From a virus: a stretch of 52,540 bases of DNA. The position numbers were made by a program, and so were the translations under genes. The stretch is from positions 1-52,540 of the IMG/VR virus record IMGVR_UViG_3300025703_000007; one strand, written 5' to 3'. The notes under the pieces are model-generated. The model searched no databases, was not told the DNA's origin, and saw nothing but the letters and a program-made list of their open reading frames with translations. Shown piece by piece: positions 46,083-52,540 of the stretch (the first letter of the stretch is position 1; each line of letters starts with the position of its first letter).

Positions 46083-48601
46083 TGCACTCGCTCCCAGCTA
46101 GTTTGCTGCGCCGGGTCGCCGCCCTTGAACCGGTAACCTTGCTGCACGGTGCCAATTGACGGGCCGCTAGATGCTGGCCGCGGCAAACCTGTTCCTGAGC
46201 CGCCCCCGCCCGCAGGGAACGCCGCACGCGAAGCCGGGGTAAGAAACGTGGTTGCAAAATCCTTGCGACCTTGTCCTGCGGTGTAACCTTGCGCCAGTCC
46301 GTTGAGTTGACCACCTATGAATTTTGTGGCCGTATCGATCCAACCCGTGAGCTGCGCCGGACTTTGCGAGTTCTTAATACCCGCAACGATGGCCTCGCGA
46401 TCAGACTGCGCGCCAGCGCCCCCGGTCCCGATCGCAGCTTTAAGAACTTCATCCCCGACAAACTGCTTCGCCATGTCGAAATTGGTCGGCGCGGGTTGAC
46501 CTGTCGCAGAAGCAAATTGATTAGCAATTTGATTGATCATCGGCGTACTACCGTTCTGCAAGGCTCCGGCCAAAGTACGCAACGTTGCCAAGTGGTCGGA
46601 AGCGACATTAAGCGACCGGATGGCCTTAGCCGGTGTACCGTTACCGGTGTAAGCAGCCTCCGTCTTAGTTTGGACTTTCTGATCATTTGAGTTGTAGCTG
46701 GTGCCGTCACCTGATTGCACACCTAGCGCATTCTTATACCGAGCGGCCAGTGCAACAATATTGGCTTTCTGGTTTTGCCGCGTGCTGATAACACTCGGAT
46801 CGATCGAACCATCGGCCACGCCTTTGACCAATGCGAGGTCATCTTTTGACAAGCCTGCAAGCACGCCGTCGGGGGTATCCGGACTGGATGACGCTGGGCC
46901 TCCCAATCCCGTACCGCTCGCTGCACCGAGGGCAGAAACTTTCACGAGTCCAGTGGCAACGCCCGTGGCCTTTGCTTTGTCAGCAGCGCTGAGACTTGAG
47001 GCGTTAATGGCATCGAGTTTTGCTTGCAACCCCGTGGCCGCGCCTTTGCCTTCTAACTGCTGAGCTGCTTGCGAAAACGAAATGTTGTTCGCAGTTGCAA
47101 ACTTGTTGATCGCGTTAATTTTGAGCGTCGTCGGATCGGTAGCGCCGGCCGGCAACAATGCTTTCGGGTCACCGTGCATCGCGTAGTATGAATTCACGAA
47201 CGACGTGGAACCGGTGCCGAGATCTTGTAGCCCTTGCTGAATTTTCGCTTTCGCAGCCGGCGTGTTCGCCCACGCTTCGAGCGTACCGAGCTTGCCCACG
47301 CGGTCCATCGCATCCGACATATCGAAGCCAGGCGACACAGGGTCGTTTGGATCGGTACTGCGCCCGTCGGTTACCGGTGCGTGATAGGTTACTTGCGTGC
47401 CATCAGGGTGTTGCGCAGTGACTTGCAAAACAGGGATGACTTTGTTCGGGTCCGTGCTGCTGCCCAAAGGCGGTGCTGCGGCCGTTTGTGGCGCTACATA
47501 CGCCGACGGGTTGTTAATCGAAGGAGCCGCTGGCGCAGATGTAGGAGGAGCCGCTGCTGAAGGATCGGCAGCAGGAGACATCCCCGTACCAGTCGTTGGC
47601 GGCGTGTCCGCGGGTGCTGTGGCCGGCCCAGCGGATGCCGCGGCGCTCGTGGCATCCGGCGCTACGTACGCCGACGGGTTGTTGACCGGCGCCGCTGGTG
47701 CTGCTGCCGGCGGCAAGTTGGGGGCAACGTAAGCCGAGGGGTTGTTAACGTCATTCGTACTGCTGATCGGCGGCGCGCCCGGAGTCGTCGCAGCAGTTAA
47801 CGCGGCCGTCAAGCCCTGCACGGGGTTGGCTTGCATCGCCGTCTGCGCAGGCGTAGCTTGAGGCTGCTGCGGCGCGGGCACGAGCGCAGCGAGCTGCTTA
47901 TTGACGATCGTCGACCCGTCGGGAGCGACATGCCCGACACCGGCCCCGACCTCGGGGGCTAACAGCGTGTTGGCACCCTGCACCGTCAACGACTGGTTGC
48001 CCGTTTTAATGCCCGCTGTTGCGTCGGCGATACCTTGGCCGACAGTCGAGTTGCCGCCATTCGCAGGCCGCAAAAAATCAGTCGCGGGTCGCAACGTTGA
48101 GCCTTGGATGAGCCGCACCGTGTCGGCAGGGCTCAAATCATCCATGCTCATTTGCCCCGTTGCAATGCGCGACGCAGTATCTTGCGCCCACTGCTGTTCC
48201 TGCTTCACTGCAGGGGCGTAGCGTTGCTGCAGGATGGCTGCGCGGCGAGATCCAATCTCGTTGGCCTTGGCGGCATACGCAGTACCGACACTCGCCGGGA
48301 TATTCGCCATTCCGCCGTACTGCTGTGCAAGGCCGGCGCCAGTTACAGCTTGATCCGACATTTCTTGATTGACGGCATTCAACGCACGATCAGAGTCCTG
48401 CTCATCGTTCGTGCGTTGGGTCTGTGCTTGCCGCTCGGCATCGAGCTGAGCATTGCGGGCGTTTATCGTTGCGGTTTGAGCTTTGCGGTCATTGTCCTCA
48501 TCGACTTCGCGACCCATTTGGAAACCGCTCATGATGCCCGACGCGGCAGCACCGCCTACACCAAGGCCCCCACCAAGGCCCCCACCCAATCCGTAAAGCA
48601 T
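46079..48601 (-). CDS. Large internal virion protein with NNPSAY repeats
   Basis: An 840-residue protein. Starts MLYGLGGGLGGGLGVGGAAA, a glycine-rich membrane-active stretch, followed by a helical region (NARNAQLDAERQAQTQRTND). The middle (about residues 275-390) is Pro/Ala-rich with three copies of NNPSAYVAP. The C-terminal part is helical (LDAINASSLSAADKAKATGV and later ASDHLATLRTLAGALQNGST). Size, composition and place point to one of the core proteins that form the DNA-ejection channel, as T7 gp15/gp16 do. No enzyme motif seen. Confidence 0.65.
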   Translation of the reverse strand: MLYGLGGGLGGGLGVGGAAASGIMSGFQMGREVDEDNDRKAQTATINARNAQLDAERQAQTQRTNDEQDSDRALNAVNQEMSDQAVTGAGLAQQYGGMANIPASVGTAYAAKANEIGSRRAAILQQRYAPAVKQEQQWAQDTASRIATGQMSMDDLSPADTVRLIQGSTLRPATDFLRPANGGNSTVGQGIADATAGIKTGNQSLTVQGANTLLAPEVGAGVGHVAPDGSTIVNKQLAALVPAPQQPQATPAQTAMQANPVQGLTAALTAATTPGAPPISSTNDVNNPSAYVAPNLPPAAAPAAPVNNPSAYVAPDATSAAASAGPATAPADTPPTTGTGMSPAADPSAAAPPTSAPAAPSINNPSAYVAPQTAAAPPLGSSTDPNKVIPVLQVTAQHPDGTQVTYHAPVTDGRSTDPNDPVSPGFDMSDAMDRVGKLGTLEAWANTPAAKAKIQQGLQDLGTGSTSFVNSYYAMHGDPKALLPAGATDPTTLKINAINKFATANNISFSQAAQQLEGKGAATGLQAKLDAINASSLSAADKAKATGVATGLVKVSALGAASGTGLGGPASSSPDTPDGVLAGLSKDDLALVKGVADGSIDPSVISTRQNQKANIVALAARYKNALGVQSGDGTSYNSNDQKVQTKTEAAYTGNGTPAKAIRSLNVASDHLATLRTLAGALQNGSTPMINQIANQFASATGQPAPTNFDMAKQFVGDEVLKAAIGTGGAGAQSDREAIVAGIKNSQSPAQLTGWIDTATKFIGGQLNGLAQGYTAGQGRKDFATTFLTPASRAAFPAGGGGSGTGLPRPASSGPSIGTVQQGYRFKGGDPAQQTSWERVQ

Positions 48602-48612
48602 ATCTCAGACTT

Positions 48613-49041
48613 TCAAAAAAGCTTGCTTGCAACCAAAGCACCAACAACGCCACCGATCAGCGTGCCCCACGGGCCGATCGCAGACCCCGACGTCGCGCCG
48701 CTTGCCGCCCCCGCCGCGGCGCCAGCAACACCTGTCGCGGCGGCAGTTGTCGCGGCGCCTGCTGCAGCCGCACCCCCTGCTGCAGCCGCCGTGCCGCCTA
48801 ACGAGGCGCTGAGCGCTGTGCCACCGAGTGCGCCTAGCGTTCCGCCAAGCTGTTCATTGCCGGCTTTAGCTTGCGCTGCAGCCACGGTGTTTTGTGCATT
48901 GCGCTGCGTCTCTTCGCCTGCCGCAGTTTGCAAGCCCTTATCTGCTTGATCCTCTTCAGACGAACCAAAAGCTGCGAGCGAAGGTGATCGGCCGCGGGTG
49001 CCGTAATTTGCAAGCGAAGGGCCGATCCCAAGTCCTGGCAT
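48613..49041 (-). CDS. Glycine/alanine-rich internal virion protein
   Basis: A 142-residue protein from ATG 49041 (MPGLGIGPSLANYGTRGRSP). The first third is polar and charged. The rest is an Ala/Gly zipper (GGTLGALGGTALSASLGGTA, GPWGTLIGGVVGALVASKLF), typical of membrane-inserting ejection proteins. It lies directly upstream of the two large internal proteins. Confidence 0.6.
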   Translation of the reverse strand: MPGLGIGPSLANYGTRGRSPSLAAFGSSEEDQADKGLQTAAGEETQRNAQNTVAAAQAKAGNEQLGGTLGALGGTALSASLGGTAAAAGGAAAAGAATTAAATGVAGAAAGAASGATSGSAIGPWGTLIGGVVGALVASKLF

Positions 49042-49042
49042 G

Positions 49043-49489
49043 TCAATTCGTTCCTTGTGGCGCAGGGTTTCCAAGTATCGATTGCTGGCGTTGCACCGTC
49101 AGGTCACGCGCAGTGTTTTGTGCTTGCACATCGGCGAGCGACTGCGTAAGCCCGAGGGACTTCGCGGACGCCGCTTGCTCATCGGGTGACAAGTTCACGC
49201 CAAGCGCACTCTCGCGTCGTTGCGTTGCGCCGGCTTGCGCAGCAAACGAAGAATTCACGTCTGCCCCGGCTTGCGACATCGCTGAAGTAACTTGCGTTGG
49301 ATCTTCCGCGTACTTAATCAAATTGTTTTCGATCGGTACGAACGTGTTGACATAGTTCGCCCACTGGTCCTTCGTGACCGCTGCAAGCGTATCGTTAGCG
49401 TAGCTGCTCGACCCCGGATTAAGTCCGTAAGGGTTGACAACCTGTGGCGAAGCATTGCCAGTAAGCGAAGAGGAAATGTTGTCAGACAT
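49043..49489 (-). CDS. Small internal virion protein
   Basis: A 148-residue protein, MSDNISSSLTGNASPQVVNP. Polar, helical and rich in Ala, Gln and Ser, with QRRESALGVNLSPDEQAASA. Similar composition to its neighbours, so probably part of the same ejected set. It ends two bases before 48613..49041. Function unknown. Confidence 0.55.
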   Translation of the reverse strand: MSDNISSSLTGNASPQVVNPYGLNPGSSSYANDTLAAVTKDQWANYVNTFVPIENNLIKYAEDPTQVTSAMSQAGADVNSSFAAQAGATQRRESALGVNLSPDEQAASAKSLGLTQSLADVQAQNTARDLTVQRQQSILGNPAPQGTN

Positions 49490-49491
49490 AA

Positions 49492-50130
49492 TCAGGGAAG
49501 GTACGCTGAAGGGTTGTTCACGCTGTTCGTATTGCTGATCGGCGGCGGGCTGCTGCCAAGGCTCCCGAAACCGCCTTTCAATCCTTGCTGCAGGCCAAAG
49601 CCCGCAACCTGGCCGGCGACCCCGCCCGTCTCCTCATGACTCATCAACGAGGCTTGTGCGTCAGCTGAAGCTTGCTGCCCGCTCTGCGCAGCTTGACTAC
49701 TTAAATTCGAACTGACTTGCGCGCTCTGACCTTGACCGAGCGCTGTAAGCGCGCCAAGACCCTGCGTATAAGCGTCATCGACCTGTTGGTCGGAAATCAT
49801 CTTTCCAAGACCTTTGGATGCCGCGGCATCGCCGCCCATACCGGCCGTTGCAAGGTCCGCGCGACCCGAACCCGGCGCGGCACCGTTGTTTGAGAGCGAA
49901 GCATTCAAGCCCGTTTGAGCTTTATCGAAGTCCATCGCAACGTCGGTCGTTGCTTTGCCTTGAGCAAGTTGCCGAGCATTGGAATTCTCAGGGCCTTCAG
50001 CCTCGATTTGAGAAGCAAGCTTTTGCTGGACCGGCAACCAACGTTGGTTATAGTCGGCCAGCATGTTGGCAGCATGGCTAGCTTGTGCTACCTGCGCTGA
50101 TGTCTGCTGCTGGCCTGCCTTCGATCCCAT
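49492..50130 (-). CDS. Internal virion protein with NNPSAY C terminus
   Basis: A 212-residue protein, MGSKAGQQQTSAQVAQASHA, almost entirely Ala/Gln/Ser-rich helix. The C terminus, SPPPISNTNSVNNPSAYLP, repeats the motif present three times in the 840-residue protein (PPISSTNDVNNPSAYVAP). It overlaps the upstream gene by 53 bases. Probably a core protein that binds the same partner as the large one. Confidence 0.6.
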   Translation of the reverse strand: MGSKAGQQQTSAQVAQASHAANMLADYNQRWLPVQQKLASQIEAEGPENSNARQLAQGKATTDVAMDFDKAQTGLNASLSNNGAAPGSGRADLATAGMGGDAAASKGLGKMISDQQVDDAYTQGLGALTALGQGQSAQVSSNLSSQAAQSGQQASADAQASLMSHEETGGVAGQVAGFGLQQGLKGGFGSLGSSPPPISNTNSVNNPSAYLP

Positions 50131-50527
50131 TTACGACTCTTTCAAAAGCGGTATACCGCACTCTCCACTCGGGATTGAGCACCTTATGCATCCCGGGTCT
50201 GAGAGTGTGAAACACCAGCCGCACGGCCCCCAGTTCCCTCGCTATTGCATCGAGGTGCGCATCGTTGCGCTGGATGGAGCCCCGCTCACCCCACGTTGCG
50301 GCCATGCGCACGAAGAGCTCGAGTTCACCGTTTCCGTAGCGATCGGGCTGCAGCTGAATCACCAGCAGCCCATCGTTCGAAACCAAACAAAGCGCCCGCC
50401 CTTCTCGGCAGCATTGGCGCAAATCGTCGCCTGCAGTATCGCAGGGATCAACACCCAAGACTAGTGGGCCAACACGGTGCCATTCGTGATCGATGTCCGC
50501 GAGTAGGAATGGCGTGCCAGAAATCAC
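50078..50527 (-). CDS. Virion-block protein, possible GNAT-like fold
   Basis: A 149-residue protein, MISGTPFLLADIDHEWHRVG. The order of blocks (ALCLVSNDGLLVIQLQPD, LELFVRMAATWGERGS, LDAIARELGAVRLVFHTLRP, ending WRVRYTAFER) is that of a small alpha/beta family placed before internal virion genes in many podoviruses. The alternation resembles a degenerate acetyltransferase fold, as proposed for T7 gp13-like positions. No clear acetyl-CoA loop is visible, so the role may be structural. Confidence 0.5.
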   Translation of the reverse strand: MISGTPFLLADIDHEWHRVGPLVLGVDPCDTAGDDLRQCCREGRALCLVSNDGLLVIQLQPDRYGNGELELFVRMAATWGERGSIQRNDAHLDAIARELGAVRLVFHTLRPGMHKVLNPEWRVRYTAFERVVNGIEGRPAADISAGSTS

Positions 50528-50529
50528 AA

Positions 50530-51690
50530 CTAAAACGTGTTCGAAACCTCGGCAAGTATCTGCCCTGTAGCCCCGAGGTTGATTGCCATGACCTCTCTGC
50601 CTGCTAAGCTGCCGGCCCCCTGATAGATTGTGTAATTTGTGAACGCTCTAGCATGCAGGGGGGCATAAACACCTTGCATATAACCCCGTGGCCCTTGCGT
50701 AGCTTCTGTAAGTGTTACTTGCGAGGTCCAAGCGTTACCGTCAACAGGCATTGGAAACGTCAACGGACCGTTACTTCCGCTTCCGATTTGTGCTCCTACA
50801 CCCGCCGAAATGGCGGTAACCGTTGTATTAGAGAATCTAGAATCCGCCACTTTGCCAGCTGTAACGGCCCCTGCAAGTTGCGAAAAACTGCGAACAAAGT
50901 AGTGTGTGTTGATCGCCCCCAAAGCCGAAACCGACGCTGTCGCAATAGCGACAGTATTACCGGAGGAATCCCCCGCGGCGCTCGATCCGAAGATATAAGT
51001 ACACCACGCGTCCCCGCTCTTCGTCGGGGTAGCATCCCCAAACGACATCAGCGTGCCTGATGAACTGTCGCCTGTGTAATCAGTAAAGCAATGGAAAACT
51101 GAACTGTTACCCCAAAGTATGGTACGCCGCGCTGTGACAGCGCTTGATTTTGACCAAAAATTGCCTCCCGATACCTGCGTAGCAAGGGGGAACCCATTCA
51201 CACCAGTGTTCACGTCGCTCATTGTTTCGTAACCGAGAAATCGCGCAGTGGTCGTTCCCGTATCGTCGATGCGAACTGGCAAGCGGTTCCCAGATGGTGC
51301 TTGATAGGCCCGTAAATTTGTACCTGTAAACTCAGTTGTATAACCAAGCGGTGCGACGATGCATGCGAGTGTCCCGGTTGCCGCCGATAACCCCGAGCTT
51401 AATATCGTAAATTGAAACGTATTTGATGAAGTAGACCCCGGTATGATTTGCCAAGTCCCGTTATACCCTGTTGGGGTCGCTCCGCTTATAGTGACAAACT
51501 GACGATCGCGGTATCCGTGTGAAACAAGAGTTGCGGTTACCGTCGTACCTACGCATATAAGGCTTGTTAGAGTCTTTGAGTTATAGCCGTTAACAAGAAC
51601 AGCGTCGAGAAAGGTGAGTAACGACCCGGCGACATTAGTCAGGCCGGCGAGTCCCGTATCTGTACTGTCGTAATAAGTAGAAAATGGCAT
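50530..51690 (-). CDS. Putative tail appendage protein
   Basis: A 386-residue protein, MPFSTYYDSTDTGLAGLTNV. A block VTATLVSHGYRDRQFVTISG followed by TPTGYNGTWQII is an Ig-like or beta-sandwich module common in phage tail proteins. The rest is beta-rich with many Ser, Thr and Gly. It ends two bases before 50078..50527. A/T-rich codons, like the tail fibre, suggest a mobile host-recognition module. Confidence 0.55.
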   Translation of the reverse strand: MPFSTYYDSTDTGLAGLTNVAGSLLTFLDAVLVNGYNSKTLTSLICVGTTVTATLVSHGYRDRQFVTISGATPTGYNGTWQIIPGSTSSNTFQFTILSSGLSAATGTLACIVAPLGYTTEFTGTNLRAYQAPSGNRLPVRIDDTGTTTARFLGYETMSDVNTGVNGFPLATQVSGGNFWSKSSAVTARRTILWGNSSVFHCFTDYTGDSSSGTLMSFGDATPTKSGDAWCTYIFGSSAAGDSSGNTVAIATASVSALGAINTHYFVRSFSQLAGAVTAGKVADSRFSNTTVTAISAGVGAQIGSGSNGPLTFPMPVDGNAWTSQVTLTEATQGPRGYMQGVYAPLHARAFTNYTIYQGAGSLAGREVMAINLGATGQILAEVSNTF

Positions 51691-51693
51691 AAC

Positions 51694-51912
51694 TTACGCC
51701 TTTCCTCGATAATCAAGTGGACGAACAAGCTTGTCAGAGATCGTCGAAACCGACGATTTGCGCACCCCCACAAACGGTGCATGGACAAGGTTTGCTGAAT
51801 AAATAAGCACCGGCGGCGAAACTTTGAACCCCGACCCCCCCGTTGTCTGCCACGTGCCCGTGGGCCAACGCCGCAATGTTTGGGCGCTGTTAACTGCAGT
51901 AAGTGTTGTCAT
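51694..51912 (-). CDS. Small hypothetical tail protein
   Basis: A 72-residue protein, MTTLTAVNSAQTLRRWPTGT, in ATGA overlap with 51909..52247. Beta-rich with Gly and Pro turns. Lies between two tail genes. Function unknown. Confidence 0.5.
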   Translation of the reverse strand: MTTLTAVNSAQTLRRWPTGTWQTTGGSGFKVSPPVLIYSANLVHAPFVGVRKSSVSTISDKLVRPLDYRGKA

Positions 51913-52247
51913 GCGCCCTCAACTCCACTAATTCGAGCAGAAACAACGCTATTTCGGTCAGCAAATCCTTGAAGACTATCGCCTGCTGAAAGTACAGTAC
52001 TCAACGCGATAACTAACGTTGACCCTGCGTCTACTTTTTGTTGAGCTAGTATTTTGTTAGCTTGTCCAGGTGACCCGCCTGAAGGTACTGCGTAAAAAGT
52101 TACTAAACGTGATACCGCATCTGAATTACAAAGTATAATTTCTTTAGTTATAGATGCCGTAATTGCACCTCCTACCGTGTAAAACGTTACTATAGACGTG
52201 GTCAACGCCCCGTTGAAAAAAGAAACAGGCGTAAAAGCCAAGGTCAT
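51909..52247 (-). CDS. Small beta-rich tail protein
   Basis: A 112-residue protein, MTLAFTPVSFFNGALTTSIV. A small beta sandwich is likely (FYTVGGAITASITKEIILCN, RLVTFYAVPSGGSPGQANKI, STLVIALSTVLSAGDSLQGF); it resembles small phage proteins that sit at the tail tip. It starts one base after the tail-fibre stop. Confidence 0.55.
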   Translation of the reverse strand: MTLAFTPVSFFNGALTTSIVTFYTVGGAITASITKEIILCNSDAVSRLVTFYAVPSGGSPGQANKILAQQKVDAGSTLVIALSTVLSAGDSLQGFADRNSVVSARISGVEGA

Positions 52248-52248
52248 T

Positions 52249-52540
52249 TTAAATACTCATCCAAAAAAGTGAAGCATCCGTTGCACTCCCCCCGCCTCCG
52301 CTACCGGGTGCCCAACCGATATCGGCGCCCGTGCTAGTCAGCACGTAACTTGAAGTTCCGGGGGGTAAAACAACCCAACTTCCATAAGCACGGTACAGCA
52401 ATGCCCCGTGACTTACTCCGAATACGTAATCCAAGTAATCTGAAAACACAACCCCACCAGGTTGTGCTGTGCTACCGCTTATATTAGCTAATAAATCGCT
52501 ATCTGCGATAGAAGGGAGAGAACCGCCAGAGGGAGGCGCC
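52249..52540 (-). CDS. Tail fibre protein, C-terminal part (continuation of 1..1138)
   Basis: An open frame enters from the window end at 52540 and stops at 52249. It begins inside the same 76-residue repeat that closes the 1..1138 part (GGSLPSIADSD, then SDYLDYVFGVSHGALLYRAYG) and ends in a short Gly/Ser-rich tail, SATDASLFWMSI. An internal ATG at 52449 exists but falls inside a repeat and is unlikely to be a true start. The gene is followed after one base by 51909..52247. The two parts are in frame only if bases are missing between the window ends, as explained in the findings. Confidence 0.65.
   Translation of the reverse strand, partial: APPSGGSLPSIADSDLLANISGSTAQPGGVVFSDYLDYVFGVSHGALLYRAYGSWVVLPPGTSSYVLTSTGADIGWAPGSGGGGSATDASLFWMSI
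52272..52540 (-). repeat. 228-bp tandem coding repeat in the tail fibre (right part); 52407-52540 matches 1-134
   Basis: Bases 52407-52540 align without gaps to bases 1-134. The first 40 bases are identical and roughly 20 scattered differences follow. The last repeat unit continues down to about 52272 before the gene-specific end. The match is therefore a further copy of the 228-bp unit, not an exact terminal redundancy. Confidence 0.85.

Noticed and set aside
1-52540. Prophage with integration functions
   Set aside because: No integrase, excisionase, transposase or attachment-like site was found; the HTH regulator alone does not show lysogeny.

Overview
The window looks like a nearly complete genome of a short-tailed (podovirus-type) dsDNA phage. 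It has two terminase subunits, a large portal, a scaffold, a single-domain major capsid protein, two tandem DUF6682-type adaptors, a tail-nozzle-like protein and a block of alanine/glycine-rich proteins of the kind ejected with DNA. There is no tape measure, tail tube, sheath or tail chaperone. I see no integrase, excisionase, tRNA or ribosomal gene. The host cannot be read from the sequence; codon use and family resemblances suggest a Gram-negative (perhaps beta-proteobacterial) host, and the i-spanin/o-spanin pair supports an outer membrane.

Layout. All virion and lysis genes are on the minus strand: from about 16.1 kb leftwards to base 1 and, if the two ends are joined, on from base 52540 down to 40.2 kb. 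The order is terminase, portal, scaffold, capsid, adaptors, nozzle, tail fibre, tail proteins, internal virion proteins, lysis cassette. The tail-fibre gene is cut by the window ends inside a 228-bp coding repeat, so the molecule is almost certainly circular or circularly permuted, with about 94 bp (plus any whole repeats) missing. The early and replication genes are on the plus strand: a block of small genes at 16.2-17.4 kb and a long operon at 21.2-40.2 kb. The long operon carries a DUF2800 RecB/Cas4-like nuclease, a DUF2815 ssDNA-binding protein, a family A DNA polymerase, a VRR-NUC nuclease, an SNF2-type helicase and an HNH protein. Between the two plus blocks lies a minus-strand island with a PrimPol/VapE primase-helicase, small genes and a Cro/YdaS-like regulator.

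The accessory content is richest at 25-29 kb (tiny genes, a structured intergenic RNA region and an inserted ribbon-helix-helix cassette between 17-bp direct repeats) and at 34.5-39.7 kb. The latter is an eight-gene, translationally coupled run of putative sugar-transfer enzymes and three SAM methyltransferases, and is the best candidate for an undescribed system in the window.

Regulation. A palindrome GTATCA-NN-TGATAC occurs, exactly or with up to three mismatches, upstream of five transcription units, including the HTH regulator itself and the strongest promoter seen. This suggests one phage-encoded regulator controls the early programme. A dense array of GTAAC/GTTAC pentamers beside the primase gene is a candidate replication origin. 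Function calls come from reading the sequence and from remembered family features; no database search was run.
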